Positions 1 through 8,527 of a stretch of 15,777 nucleotides of DNA are shown in pieces (the stretch's first letter is position 1; every line of letters starts with the position of its first letter). The stretch is taken from NCBI GenBank assembly GCA_030824835.1, contig JAPJRA010000024.1:1-15777 (forward strand), written 5' to 3'. The notes below the pieces were generated by a model. It saw only the letters and a list, made by a program, of their open reading frames with translations, did no database searches and was not told the origin of the DNA. The position numbers and the translations under genes are program-made. This DNA comes from Geminicoccaceae bacterium (lineage in GTDB: Bacteria > Pseudomonadota > Alphaproteobacteria > Geminicoccales > Geminicoccaceae).

Positions 1-496
1 GGTCGTCATAGGCGAGGAGGCCGTCCGCGATCTTGATGTCGCCGAGCACGAAGCCCGGCAGCGGCTTCGAGGTCGACGGGGCAGCCGCGCCCGGCGCCGG
101 CGAGGTGCGTTCGCCGAACTCCCAGTTCCGCTTCCCGTCGGCCGCCACCTCCAGATGGATCCGCGGCTGTTGGACCAATAAATGGTCGATCTTGACGACG
201 CGGTCGCTCCAGAAGGCCAGTGCGTCGACTCCCAGCTCGAAATCCTTGATCTGCACCAGGTCCGAGGCCGAACCCCACTCGGCGTTGGCGATCTTGACGT
301 CGGAGGCGGTGATCGCCAGCGGTGGCCAGGCGCGGAGATGGAACGGCTCGCCGAGGCTGACCTTGCGGCCGAGCGCCGCCGTTGCCGCGCGCTCGACAGC
401 CCATTTCTGGGCCGGGGAGGGTATGAAGAAAAATCCGGCGATCAGCACGATTGCGACGATCAGGACGATTATCAAGCCGGTGAGCAACTTGCGCAT
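1..496 (-). CDS. AsmA family protein, N-terminal part (cut by window edge)
   Basis: About 165 N-terminal codons are visible; the gene continues beyond base 1. The ATG at 496-494 follows a GGAGGTG ribosome site at good spacing. Residues about 4-24 form one hydrophobic segment (GLIIVLIVAIVLIAGFFF) after a short MRK start, which fits a signal anchor. The rest matches the AsmA N-terminal pattern: a 'GRKVSLGEPFHL' strand, then 'ITASDVKIANAEWGSA', 'VDALAFWSDRVVKIDHL' and 'QPRIHLEVAADGKRNWEF'. AsmA-like proteins are inner-membrane anchored with a large periplasmic beta-rich body and are linked to envelope lipid transport and outer-membrane biogenesis. The gene lies 86 bases downstream of the polyol operon and has its own strong ribosome site. 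No functional link to that operon is evident. The family call is firm; the exact subfamily cannot be judged from the fragment. Confidence 0.85.
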   Translation of the reverse strand, partial: MRKLLTGLIIVLIVAIVLIAGFFFIPSPAQKWAVERAATAALGRKVSLGEPFHLRAWPPLAITASDVKIANAEWGSASDLVQIKDFELGVDALAFWSDRVVKIDHLLVQQPRIHLEVAADGKRNWEFGERTSPAPGAAAPSTSKPLPGFVLGDIKIADGLLAYDD

Positions 497-550
497 GTGA
501 CACCTCCCCGGGTTTCGTCCGGCGGCGGACCATCATGCTTGAGACCTAGA

Positions 551-560
551 GTGGCGCCAC
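551..560. repeat. Perfect 10-bp palindrome after glpD
   Basis: GTGGCGCCAC sits 22 bases past the glpD stop codon, in the 86-base gap before the AsmA gene. A second small inverted repeat (GTCCG, 4-base loop, CGGAC on the minus strand) lies nearer the AsmA start. Neither is followed by a T run, so neither is a convincing intrinsic terminator. Either could be a weak Rho-type end or a protein site. I saw no clear promoter in this gap. Confidence 0.25.
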
Positions 561-582
561 CTCAAAACCAACCATCTGCGGC

Positions 583-2112
583 TCAGGCGCTCATCCGCGC
601 CGTGTGCGGCGGTGTTTGCGCCTCCAGCCAGGCCTCAAAGCCCGCCGTCTCCGCTCCGCTCAGATGGAGCCCGTGCTTGGTGCGGCGGGTCAGGATGTCC
701 TCGGCCGTCTCGGCCCATTCGTGGTCGATCAGAAACCGAGCTTCGCGCTCGTAGAGAAGCGCGCCGAAGTGGCGGCCGAGGTCGGCGAGGGAAGCGGCAT
801 CGGCCAGCAGCGCTTCTGCTCGGCTCCCGTAGAGGCGGCCGTAATGGAGGGCCAACGGCTCCGGCAGCCACGCGTGTGCACGCCGAAAGCTCCGCAGCCA
901 GCCGTCGAAGGCGGCGTCGGGTAGATCACCACCCGGCATCGACCCGGTGGCCGTCCAGGCCGGTCCCAGGTCAGGAAAGAAGGGCGCCAGCTTGTCCAGT
1001 GCGTGCTCGGCGAGCTTGCGATAGGTCGTGATCTTGCCACCGAAGACGGAGAGCAGAGGTGCCGTTCCCGGCACGGGCGCCTTGGGCTCGACGTCGAACA
1101 CGTAGTCGCGGGTGACCGCCGACGGGTTCTCCGCACTGTCGTCGTAGAGCGGCCGGACGCCGCTGAAGCTGTGGACGATATCGTCCCGACCGGGCGGGTC
1201 GGTGAAATAGCGGGCGAGCACATCCAGCAGGTAGGTAGTCTCGCCGGCGTCGATGCTGGCGTCCTCGGGACGGCCTTCGACCGGTATGTCGGTGGTGCCG
1301 ATCAGGGCGAGGTCGCTCTCATAGGGGTTGACGAAGATCACCCGCTTGTCGGTGTTCTGCAGCAGGTAGGCTTGGCTGCCCTCCCAGAACTTGCGGGTGA
1401 TCAGATGGCTGCCCTTGACCAGCCGGACGCGCCGGCTGCTGTTGACGCCCATCGCGTGGCCCAGCACCTGCTCGACCCAGGGGCCGGCAGCGTTGACGAC
1501 GGCACGGGCCTGGACCTGCCGGCGCCGGCCGTCGCGAGCATCCTCAAGCTCGACCTGCCAGAGGCCACCATCGCGGCGCGCGCCGACCAGCGCCGTCCGA
1601 GTCAGGATCTCGGCCCCCCTGGCGTGGGCGTCGAGGGCGTTCAGCACCACGAGGCGGGCATCGTCGACCCAGCAATCGGAGTACTCGAAAGCTTTCGTGT
1701 ATTCGGGCTTGAGCGGCCGTCCTTCGGGGTCGCGACGCAGGTTCAATGCCCGGGTGGGTGGCAGCAGCTTGCGGCCGCCGAGATGGTCGTAAAGGAACAG
1801 CCCCAGCCGGACGAGCCAAGCCGGTCGCATCTCGGCCACATGCGGCAGCACGAAGCGCATCGGCCAGATGATGTGCGGTGCCGCCCGGAGCAGCACCTCG
1901 CGCTCGATCAGTGCCTCGCGGACCAGACGGAACTCGTAGTACTCGAGATAACGCAGGCCACCATGCACGAGCTTGCCGCTCCGCGACGAGGTCCCCTGCG
2001 CAAGGTCGTCCTTCTCGCACAGCAGAACCTTCAGGCCGCGGCCGGCGGCGTCGCGGGCGATGCCGGCGCCGTTGACGCCACCACCGACCACGACGAGGTC
2101 GAATGGCTCCAC
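583..2112 (-). CDS. glpD: GlpD-type FAD-dependent (polyol/glycerol) 3-phosphate dehydrogenase
   Basis: A 509-residue flavoprotein, close to E. coli GlpD (about 501). The dinucleotide-binding motif VVVGGGVNGAGIARD lies at residues 7-21 and the GlpD signature GTSSRSGKLVHGGLRYLEYYEF at about 40-61. The C-terminal DAO_C domain ends with the typical EWAETAEDILTRRTKHGL. The family oxidises glycerol 3-phosphate to dihydroxyacetone phosphate at the membrane and passes electrons to quinone; EryB of the brucella/rhizobial erythritol operon is a close relative. The chosen start is GTG at 2112-2110, just before EPFDLVVVGGG. The frame is open further upstream but there overlaps the aldolase gene and lacks homology. 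The aldolase stop is only 7 bases away, so translation is probably coupled. As the last gene of the operon it may act on an alditol phosphate made by the kinase, or on glycerol 3-phosphate. The sequence alone does not decide the substrate. Confidence 0.9.
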   Translation of the reverse strand: MEPFDLVVVGGGVNGAGIARDAAGRGLKVLLCEKDDLAQGTSSRSGKLVHGGLRYLEYYEFRLVREALIEREVLLRAAPHIIWPMRFVLPHVAEMRPAWLVRLGLFLYDHLGGRKLLPPTRALNLRRDPEGRPLKPEYTKAFEYSDCWVDDARLVVLNALDAHARGAEILTRTALVGARRDGGLWQVELEDARDGRRRQVQARAVVNAAGPWVEQVLGHAMGVNSSRRVRLVKGSHLITRKFWEGSQAYLLQNTDKRVIFVNPYESDLALIGTTDIPVEGRPEDASIDAGETTYLLDVLARYFTDPPGRDDIVHSFSGVRPLYDDSAENPSAVTRDYVFDVEPKAPVPGTAPLLSVFGGKITTYRKLAEHALDKLAPFFPDLGPAWTATGSMPGGDLPDAAFDGWLRSFRRAHAWLPEPLALHYGRLYGSRAEALLADAASLADLGRHFGALLYEREARFLIDHEWAETAEDILTRRTKHGLHLSGAETAGFEAWLEAQTPPHTARMSA

Positions 2113-2119
2113 CGCCGCC

Positions 2120-2833
2120 TCAGCCCTTCTTCTTCTTGCGCTTGGGCGCCTCGTCCTCGTTGGCGGGCTCGACCTTGGGCCGCGGCCCATAGCTCTTGAA
2201 CCGCTCCTTGACGCGCATGATCTCGTCGTCCGGCAGCACGACCGGGCCACCGATGCACAAGGTCAGGTAATACTGCTTGGCGATGGTCTCGAGCTCGACC
2301 GCCAGCCACTGCGCCTTGGCCAGCGTCGGGCCGGTGGCGATCATGCCGTGGTTCGCGAGGATGCAGCAGGTCCGGTCCTCGAGCGCCGCCAGGGCCACGG
2401 TCGACAGCTCGGCCGTGCCATAGGTCGCGTAGGCGCTGCAGCGGATGTTCGGGCCGCCCGAGGCTGCGATCATGTAGTGGACCGCCGGAATGTCCTTGCG
2501 GCAGCAGCCGAGTGTCGTGGCGTAGAGCGAGTGGGTGTGGACGATGGCGCCGACGTCGGGGCGGGCGCGCATGATGTCGAGATGGAAGCGCCATTCCGAG
2601 GACGGGATGTTGTTGCCCTTGGCCTCGTAGGAGCCGTACTCGCCCGTGAGCGTCATGGCCACGATGTCCTCGGGCTCGAGCTGCTCGTAGGGCACGCCGG
2701 ACGGGCTGATCAGCATGGTGTCGCCGTAGCGGACGCTGATATTGCCCGAGGTGCCCTGGTTCAGACCCGAGGAGTTCATCCACAGGCAGGCGGCGATGAT
2801 GTCGCGGCGCTGCTCCAGCTCGTCCTTGCTCAT
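2120..2833 (-). CDS. FucA-like class II aldolase (ketose-1-phosphate aldolase)
   Basis: A 237-residue class II aldolase/adducin-fold protein of the L-fuculose-1-phosphate aldolase type. The phosphate-binding pieces GTSGNISVRY (27-36) and SPSGVPYE (43-50) are intact. So are the catalytic Glu in SSEWRFH (E80) and the three zinc ligands H99 and H101 (VHTHSLYAT) and H162 (LANHG). Family members split a 1-phosphorylated ketose into dihydroxyacetone phosphate and a small aldehyde. Start ATG 2833-2831 has an AGGAAAG site about 6 bases upstream, and the preceding gene ends 13 bases before it. The C terminus carries a lysine-rich tail (APKRKKKKG) that is not part of the fold. With the GlpD-type enzyme and the kinase it would complete an alditol to ketose phosphate to dihydroxyacetone phosphate route. 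That route is inferred, not seen. Confidence 0.9.
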   Translation of the reverse strand: MSKDELEQRRDIIAACLWMNSSGLNQGTSGNISVRYGDTMLISPSGVPYEQLEPEDIVAMTLTGEYGSYEAKGNNIPSSEWRFHLDIMRARPDVGAIVHTHSLYATTLGCCRKDIPAVHYMIAASGGPNIRCSAYATYGTAELSTVALAALEDRTCCILANHGMIATGPTLAKAQWLAVELETIAKQYYLTLCIGGPVVLPDDEIMRVKERFKSYGPRPKVEPANEDEAPKRKKKKG

Positions 2834-2846
2834 TGATCTTTCCTGT

Positions 2847-3884
2847 TCAGCACGGGTTCAGCGGCGGCAGACCGGCCAGCCAGCGGCGGACTTCCTCGGC
2901 GACCATGCGCGCGGCGATCCTGACGGTGGTGGTCGAGGCACCGGCGATGTGCGGGGTGAGGGTGACGTTGTCCAGCTTCAGCAGCGGTGCGTCGGGCGGC
3001 GTCGGCTCCTGCCAGAAGGTCTCGAGCATCGAACCGCGCAAATGTCGGCTCGCCAGCGCCTGGTAGAGATCGTCGTAGTTCACCATCGGCCCACGCGCCG
3101 TGTTGATGAAGTAGGCGCCCGGCTTCATCCGCGCGAACTGCGGTGCCGCCAGGAAGCCGCGGGTCTCGTCGGTGACGCGGGCGTGCAGACTGACGATGTC
3201 GGACTCGGCCAGCAACGTGTCGAGGTTGGTGGCGACGACGCCATCAGCGACGTCCTCGGGCGACAGGGTGACGTAGGGGTCGTCGACCAGGATCCGGCAG
3301 CCGAACGGCTTGAGCAGCTTGACGACCCGCGTGCCGATCAGTCCGTAGCCGATCAGGCCAACCGTCAGCTCGGACAGCTCGGTGCCGGTATTGTCGGCGC
3401 GGTAGAGATCGCCGCGCCAGACGCCCTGCCGCAGCGCCTCGTGGCCGGCCCGGATCAGCCGGGTCTCGGCAAGGATGGCGGCAATCGTGAACTCGGCCAC
3501 GGCCGAGGCATTGCGGCCCGGCGTGTTGACCACCAGCACGCCCCGCTGCCGGGCGGCTTCCATGTCGATGTTGACCGGGCCGCCGCGGCTGACGGCGATC
3601 AGCTTCAACCCGGGCAGCCGGTCGAGCATGGCACCGGTGACCGGCGCCAGATGGTCGACCAGGATCTGCGCACCCCCGATGAAGTCGGCCATTGCATCGG
3701 GGTCACCCTGATACTCCTTGAGACCTTCCAGCCCGGGGGCGGCATAGCCGTGGGTCATGGGCTCGTCCGGCCACGGCAGCTCGAGCGTGCGCAGCTGCAC
3801 GCCGTCGCCCACGACGGGGCGCAGGGCCGTGGCGAACGCGTCGGGCAACATGAAGCGATCGCCGATGATCGCAATCTCGGTCAT
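2847..3884 (-). CDS. D-isomer-specific 2-hydroxyacid dehydrogenase, NAD-type
   Basis: A 345-residue NAD-dependent D-2-hydroxyacid dehydrogenase. The Rossmann motif GLIGYGLIG is at 176-184, followed by ILVDDPY, whose Asp at the end of the second strand (D201) favours NAD over NADP. The catalytic triad is present: R264 in NTARGPMVN, E293 in WQEP, H312 in TPHIAGAS. The family interconverts 2-hydroxy and 2-oxo acids (glyoxylate/glycolate, hydroxypyruvate/glycerate, lactate and others). The start ATG at 3884-3882 overlaps the kinase stop (ATGA), so the two are translationally coupled. Its place between kinase and aldolase suggests it handles an acid derived from the aldehyde product, or a side intermediate. 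The substrate cannot be read from the sequence. The usual Asp two residues before the active-site loop is Glu here (E288), a mild change. Confidence 0.88.
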   Translation of the reverse strand: MTEIAIIGDRFMLPDAFATALRPVVGDGVQLRTLELPWPDEPMTHGYAAPGLEGLKEYQGDPDAMADFIGGAQILVDHLAPVTGAMLDRLPGLKLIAVSRGGPVNIDMEAARQRGVLVVNTPGRNASAVAEFTIAAILAETRLIRAGHEALRQGVWRGDLYRADNTGTELSELTVGLIGYGLIGTRVVKLLKPFGCRILVDDPYVTLSPEDVADGVVATNLDTLLAESDIVSLHARVTDETRGFLAAPQFARMKPGAYFINTARGPMVNYDDLYQALASRHLRGSMLETFWQEPTPPDAPLLKLDNVTLTPHIAGASTTTVRIAARMVAEEVRRWLAGLPPLNPC

Positions 3885-5446
3885 GCAGTAGCTCCGTTAC
3901 GGATGGCGGCGAGGTCGGCCCAGATCGGCCCCATGACCTTGCGGGTCGCGGCATAAACAGGAAAGGCGCCGGCATAGATGCCGACCAGGGCGGGGTCCGG
4001 ACGCACGAGGTCACCCAGCAGCGGCGTCACCCAGCGGGTCGTGGCGGCGCCGAGGTCGGGGAAGGCGCCGATGGCGACGCCCGCCATCATCGCGGCCCCC
4101 GCGGCCCCAGCCTCCTGACGGGAGCTGTCGCGGACCGGCGTGGCCAGGACCGAGGCCAGGATCGTCTTGAACGACTTGGACCGCGACGCACCGCCCGCGA
4201 GGCGGATCTCGTCGGGCACGTGCCCCATGGCGCCATAACAGTCGCGGGCCGCGAATGCCAGCCCCTCATAGACCGCCCGGACCAGATCGAGGAAGCTCGT
4301 CCGCATCGACAGCCCGGTGAACTGGGCGCGGGCATTGACGTCGACGAACGGCCCGCGCTCGCCGGCCTCGTGAATGTAGGGGTGATAGAGCGCCGCCGTC
4401 GGCCGCGCGTCCAGCACACGGGCATCGAGCGTGGCCAGCGTGGTGCGCCGGTCGAACGGGTGGCCAAGCAGCTCCGCCGCCTCGCGCGCCCGGTCGACGA
4501 TCCAGTCGATGTTCAACGTGGCCGCCATATTGGACTGCATCTGGGTGACGCTGCCCGGCACGGGAAACGGCATGGTGTAGCCGGTGGGGTCGGGCGCAAG
4601 CCGCAGGCCGGCCGCATCGGCGACAAAGCGCATGTGCATGCCGGTCGAGCCCACGATCGAGCAGCCAATGGTCCGGCCGGGCTCGTAGACGCCACCGCCG
4701 AGACCGGCGCCGAGCACGTCGAGATAGGCCAGAGCCACCGGCAGGCCGGCCGGGAGGCCCGTGGCGGCCGCAGCTTCGGCGGTCAGCGGGTGGGTGGTCC
4801 GGCTGCCCTCGAGCATTTCCGGCAGGAGGCGGGCTTCGTCGGCAAGGCCGAAAGCCGCCAGCAGCTCCGGCTCGTAGGTGCGGGTGCGGAAATTGCCGAA
4901 GGTGAACGTGCCTTCGGAGGTGTCGGTGTGGCGCTCGCCGGTAAGGCGATAGTAGAGCCAGTCCTTGCAGTGAAATGCCGTGGTCGCACGGGCGAGCAGC
5001 TCGGGCGCATGCCGCTTGAGCCAGATCAGGTGGGCCGACTGATTGCAGGCGTTCATGGCACAGCCGGTGCGGCGGTAGGCCAAATCACGTACGCCGCTGG
5101 CATCGAGCTCGCGGACGATGGAAGCCGCGCGCGAGTCGAGCCAGAGCCAGGCCGGCGCCACCGGTTCGCCGTCCCTGTCGATCAGCCACGTACCATCGCC
5201 CTGCCCGGTAATCGCCAGGGCCGCCGTTCGTCGAGCAAGGCCCGGCACATGCAACGCCAAGTCACGCAAGACCGCCGCGGTGTCGTCCCAGGTCCGCGCC
5301 ATGTCCTGCTCGGCGCCGCCGCCGGGCAGGTCGACATAGGTGTTGGTCCGGCCGGTCGCCGCCAGCTCGTTGCCGTCGAGGTCGAAGGCCACGGCCTTGA
5401 TGACCGAGGTGCCGGCATCGACGCCGATGATCACGTCCTGCTTCAT
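3881..5446 (-). CDS. FGGY-family carbohydrate kinase, EryA (erythritol kinase)-like
   Basis: A 521-residue sugar or polyol kinase with the actin-like ATPase fold. The N-terminal phosphate loop IIGVDAGTSVIKAVAFDLDG is at 6-25. The likely catalytic base is D243 (AYLDVLGAGLGGG), and the C-terminal FGGY signature region runs from GLAFAARDC (about 395) through RLAGGASRSKSF to EAGAAGAAMMAGVAIG. Length and blocks such as ITGQGDGTWLID, HCKDWLYYRLTG, TFGNFRTR and YHPYIHEAGERGPFV recall erythritol kinase EryA from brucella and rhizobia more than xylulose or glycerol kinases; this comparison is from memory. It overlaps both neighbours by ATGA (ATPase gene upstream, dehydrogenase gene downstream). Expected role: phosphorylate the imported alditol at a terminal carbon with ATP. 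The exact polyol is unknown, so no gene symbol is given. Confidence 0.88.
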   Translation of the reverse strand: MKQDVIIGVDAGTSVIKAVAFDLDGNELAATGRTNTYVDLPGGGAEQDMARTWDDTAAVLRDLALHVPGLARRTAALAITGQGDGTWLIDRDGEPVAPAWLWLDSRAASIVRELDASGVRDLAYRRTGCAMNACNQSAHLIWLKRHAPELLARATTAFHCKDWLYYRLTGERHTDTSEGTFTFGNFRTRTYEPELLAAFGLADEARLLPEMLEGSRTTHPLTAEAAAATGLPAGLPVALAYLDVLGAGLGGGVYEPGRTIGCSIVGSTGMHMRFVADAAGLRLAPDPTGYTMPFPVPGSVTQMQSNMAATLNIDWIVDRAREAAELLGHPFDRRTTLATLDARVLDARPTAALYHPYIHEAGERGPFVDVNARAQFTGLSMRTSFLDLVRAVYEGLAFAARDCYGAMGHVPDEIRLAGGASRSKSFKTILASVLATPVRDSSRQEAGAAGAAMMAGVAIGAFPDLGAATTRWVTPLLGDLVRPDPALVGIYAGAFPVYAATRKVMGPIWADLAAIRNGATA

Positions 5447-6564
5447 GCCGCAGCTGCCTCCCGGGCGGCCAGCCCGTGCTGCAATGCTCGGCCGGAACCG
5501 CCGTCGAACAGATGCATCGCGGCCGGTGGGAGGGTCAGCCGCACCGAGCCGCCGATGGCAGCCTCAATCGGGCGATGGGCGACCACCACCAAAAAGCAGC
5601 CGTTCAGGTCAACCGCCAAGTGCGCCTGATCCCCAAGCCATTGGTTCGAGACGATCGTAGCCGGCAGGCCCTGCGGGTCGCCGACGAGGATGCGGTGCGG
5701 CCGGATGCCGAGCTTGAGCGTCGTATCGGCCCGCCCGAGAGGGGAGGCAAGGGGGATCCGGAACGCCGGCGTTCCGGCGGGATCGATCGCCGTCAGCTCG
5801 TTCGGCTTGGCGAGGCGGACGTCGACGATGTTCATCGGTGGCTCGCCGATAAAGCTCGCGACGAACAGGTTGGCCGGCTGCTCCTTCAATGCCGCCGGCG
5901 GTGCGTATTGCTGCAGGATGCCCTGCTCCATGACGGCGATCCGGTCGGCCAAGGCGATGGCTTCGGTCTGGTCATGGGTCACGAACACGGTCGTGAGCCG
6001 GTGCTCGATCAGATAGTCCTTGATCCGGGCGCGCAGGATGGCCCGCAGCTGGGGCTCGAGCTGGGACATGGGCTCGTCCAGCAACGACACGTCGGCCCGC
6101 CGGATCAGCGCACGGGCGAGACTGGTCCGCTGCTGCTGGCCGGCCGAGATGGTGGGGGGGTAGCGGTCGAGGATGTCCTCGATCTCCAGCAGGCGGGCGA
6201 TCTCGGCCACCCGGGTCGCCACCTCCTCGCGCGGCCGGCGCTCACGCAGCAGCGCGAAGCCGATATTGTCGCGGATCGTCAACGGCGGGTAGAGCGCGTA
6301 GCCCTCGAACGCCATGGCGACGCCACGGTCCTTGGGCAGGAGGCCCTGAATGGGCCGGTCGCCGGCCAGGATCGATCCCGAGGTCACGTCCTCGAAGCCG
6401 GCGATCATGCGCAGGCTGCTGGTCTTGCCACAACCCGAGGAGCCAAGCAGCGCCACGATCTCGCCGTCGTTCACGGTCAGGTCGACCTTGTCGACCGCGG
6501 TCACCGGCGCCTTGCCGCGACTGCGGTAGACCTTGCTGACATGGTCGAGAACCAGACGTGCCAT
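5443..6564 (-). CDS. ABC transporter ATPase 1 (carbohydrate/glycerol-type importer, MalK family)
   Basis: A 373-residue MalK/UgpC-type ATPase: nucleotide domain (about 1-240) plus a C-terminal OB-type regulatory domain. Walker A GSSGCGKT is at 41-48, signature ISAGQQQR at 139-146, Walker B SLLDEP at 160-165 and the switch His in VTHD (H197). Two motif positions are unusual. The Q-loop has Glu in place of Gln (AFEGYALYP, E87). The D-loop reads SQLEPQL instead of SNLDAKL (E170). The start ATG 6564-6562 has a GAGGAG site overlapping the stop of ATPase 2. An open frame continues further upstream but runs antisense-like through ATPase 2 and was rejected. With ATPase 2 it probably forms a heterodimer, as in the two-ATPase glycerol importer GlpS/GlpT of rhizobia. 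Confidence 0.9.
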   Translation of the reverse strand: MARLVLDHVSKVYRSRGKAPVTAVDKVDLTVNDGEIVALLGSSGCGKTSSLRMIAGFEDVTSGSILAGDRPIQGLLPKDRGVAMAFEGYALYPPLTIRDNIGFALLRERRPREEVATRVAEIARLLEIEDILDRYPPTISAGQQQRTSLARALIRRADVSLLDEPMSQLEPQLRAILRARIKDYLIEHRLTTVFVTHDQTEAIALADRIAVMEQGILQQYAPPAALKEQPANLFVASFIGEPPMNIVDVRLAKPNELTAIDPAGTPAFRIPLASPLGRADTTLKLGIRPHRILVGDPQGLPATIVSNQWLGDQAHLAVDLNGCFLVVVAHRPIEAAIGGSVRLTLPPAAMHLFDGGSGRALQHGLAAREAAAA

Positions 6565-6574
6565 GGCCGTCTCC

Positions 6575-7672
6575 TCAGGCCGCTGCCGGCACGAGCCGGG
6601 CACCGCTGGCGGGGTCAAAAGCCAGGAACCGCTCCGGTGCCAGGCGCGCCCAGACCGGGCGGTGGCCACGGCCGAAGCGCAGCGCGTCGTCCTCGGCCAC
6701 GGTGGCGAGCAACTCCTTGCCGTCGCGGCTGCGCAGATAGAGCACGGCCCGCACGTTGAGCGGGGTCACGGCGTCGAGGTCGACCGGCACGCCACCTGGC
6801 ATGGGTTCGAGCGCTATCTCGATGTCCTCCGCGCGAATGCCCACGACCACGTCGCGTCCGGACAGAGCCGCGAGCGCACCCTGAACGGGCAGCCGTTCGC
6901 CGAACAGCTCCAGCGTTCCGGCCTCGGGTCGGCACGGGAACAGGTTGATCGTGGGATCGCCGAACAGCCGCGCGATCTCGAGATTGGCAGGCTTGCTGTA
7001 GACGGCGGGCGGCGGCGCCACCTGCTCGAACCGGCCGCCGCGCAGCACGGCGATGCGGTGACCGAGCGCCATGGCCTCGCGATAATCCTGGGTGACGTAG
7101 ATGACGGCCGAGCCGAAGGCTGTGAGCAGTCGCGGCAGCTCCAGGCGCATCTCGTAGCGCAGCTTGGCGTCGACGTTGCGCAAGGGGTCGTCGAGCAGGA
7201 GCACACCCGGGCCGCGGACGAGCGCGCGGCCGAGCGCCGTGCGCTGCTTCTGCCCGTTCGACAGCTCGCGCGGCTGGTGCCCGAGGACGTGGCTGATGCG
7301 CAAGAGCTTGGCGATCTCATCGACCTTGGCCTTGATCTCGCTCTCTGGCTGTTGCCGGGCTCGGAGCGGGCTGGCGATGTTCTCGAAAGCACTCAAGTGT
7401 GGGTAGAGGGCGAAATTCTGGAATGCCATGCCGACATCGCGCTCCTCCGGCCCACGGCCGAGGACCGAGGCACCATCGATGCGGATATCGCCGCTCTCCG
7501 GCAGCACAGTGCCGGCGATCAGGCGCAGCAACGTGGTCTTGCCGCTGCCCGAGGGACCGCAGACGACAACGGTCTCGCCGCTTTCGACTGTCAGCGAGAC
7601 GCCGTCGAGCACCGGCGCCCCACGATAGCTCTTGCTCACGCCGTCGAGGGCTAGACGTGCCACGGGACTCAT
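6575..7672 (-). CDS. ABC transporter ATPase 2 with altered catalytic residues
   Basis: A 365-residue MalK-type ATPase with a C-terminal regulatory domain. Walker A GPSGSGKT (39-46), Q-loop MAFQNFALYPH (Q85) and a D-loop ending in VDAKLR (D168) are normal. The Walker B motif reads LLLDDP, so the catalytic Glu is Asp (D162). The switch motif reads VTQDYREA, so the usual His is Gln (Q195). The signature is LSNGQKQR (137-144). The underlying codons (GAC and CAG) confirm both changes. The start ATG 7672-7670 overlaps the stop of permease 2 (ATGA). Together these changes would weaken the ATP site formed by this subunit's Walker motifs, while its signature motif can still serve the partner's site. 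The likely role is the second half of a heterodimeric ATPase that drives a polyol importer. Confidence 0.9.
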   Translation of the reverse strand: MSPVARLALDGVSKSYRGAPVLDGVSLTVESGETVVVCGPSGSGKTTLLRLIAGTVLPESGDIRIDGASVLGRGPEERDVGMAFQNFALYPHLSAFENIASPLRARQQPESEIKAKVDEIAKLLRISHVLGHQPRELSNGQKQRTALGRALVRGPGVLLLDDPLRNVDAKLRYEMRLELPRLLTAFGSAVIYVTQDYREAMALGHRIAVLRGGRFEQVAPPPAVYSKPANLEIARLFGDPTINLFPCRPEAGTLELFGERLPVQGALAALSGRDVVVGIRAEDIEIALEPMPGGVPVDLDAVTPLNVRAVLYLRSRDGKELLATVAEDDALRFGRGHRPVWARLAPERFLAFDPASGARLVPAAA

Positions 7673-8526
7673 CCCTTGACCGCTCCGAGTGAGAGACCTT
7701 CGACCAGGTAACGCTGGGCGTAGAGCGCCAGCAGCAGCGTGGGGGTGACGGACAGGATCACGGCGGCGGCGATCTGCCCGTATTGGATGCCGGAGGCGGT
7801 GACGAAGGCCAGGGCGCCCACGGTGACCGGCTGCTTGTCCGCCGAGGCCAGGATCAGCGCGAAGACGAAGTTGTTCCAGCAGAAGATGAAGGCCAGCAGG
7901 CCTGCGGCGGCGATCCCGGGCCCGGCCAGCGGCAACGCTATCCGCGTGAAGGTGCGCCACCAGGAATGGCCGTCGATCCGGTACGCATGCTCGATATCCG
8001 GGCTGATGTCCTCGAAGTAGCCACGCACGATCCACAAGATCAACGGCAGTGCTATCAGCTGGTAGACCCAGATCAGGCCGACCCAGGTGTCGGTCAGGCC
8101 GAGCTGGCGGAAGTAGAGGCTGAGAGGCAGCAGTACCAGCAGCGGCGGCGCAAATCGGAAGGACAGCAGCGTGAACGCGATATTCTCGCCCAGCCGGAAC
8201 TTGAAGCGGGCGAAGGCATAGGCCGCGGGGACGCCGAGAAGGAGCGCCAGCAGGACCGCGGTCGTGCTGAGGAACACACTGTTCCACAAGTTGCGCATGA
8301 ACGCGATCTCGAGGGTGCCGGCAGCGCTGGTGAGCTTGCCCGAGATCAGGGCCTGATAGTTGCTCAAGGTCGGGCTGAACACCATCGACGGCGGAATGCG
8401 CAGGATCTGCTCGTTCGTCTGGAACGACATCAGGAAGACCCAGACGATCGGGAACAGGAAGAACAGGGTCACCACGAGCAGCAGGGCCGCGTGGACGAGC
8501 CGGCCGACGAGGGGGGTACGCTCCAT
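7669..8526 (-). CDS. ABC transporter permease 2 (MalG-like)
   Basis: A 285-residue inner-membrane permease of the MalFG/UgpE type. The sequence shows about six hydrophobic segments: the first at about 11-34 (VHAALLLVVTLFFLFPIVWVFLMSF), the next at about 84-106, and the last near the C terminus (AVILSVTPTLLLALYA). The cytoplasmic EAA loop that docks on the ATPase is at about 178-204 and reads IEHAYRIDGHSWWRTFTRIALPL; the Ala-Ala pair is altered but the ArgIleAspGly core is kept. There is one base between the permease 1 stop and this start, and the stop overlaps ATPase 2. It would form the transmembrane channel with permease 1. Confidence 0.92.
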   Translation of the reverse strand: MERTPLVGRLVHAALLLVVTLFFLFPIVWVFLMSFQTNEQILRIPPSMVFSPTLSNYQALISGKLTSAAGTLEIAFMRNLWNSVFLSTTAVLLALLLGVPAAYAFARFKFRLGENIAFTLLSFRFAPPLLVLLPLSLYFRQLGLTDTWVGLIWVYQLIALPLILWIVRGYFEDISPDIEHAYRIDGHSWWRTFTRIALPLAGPGIAAAGLLAFIFCWNNFVFALILASADKQPVTVGALAFVTASGIQYGQIAAAVILSVTPTLLLALYAQRYLVEGLSLGAVKG

Positions 8527-8527
8527 C

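Noticed and set aside
1003..2199. Long plus-strand open frame opposite glpD
   Set aside because: It is antisense to a clear GlpD gene, has low-complexity Asp/Val/Gly/Ala-rich content with no recognisable domain, and arises from GC-rich codon bias.
4220..5629. Long plus-strand open frame opposite the kinase gene
   Set aside because: Antisense to an intact FGGY kinase and full of Arg/Gly/His runs typical of shadow frames; no motif seen.
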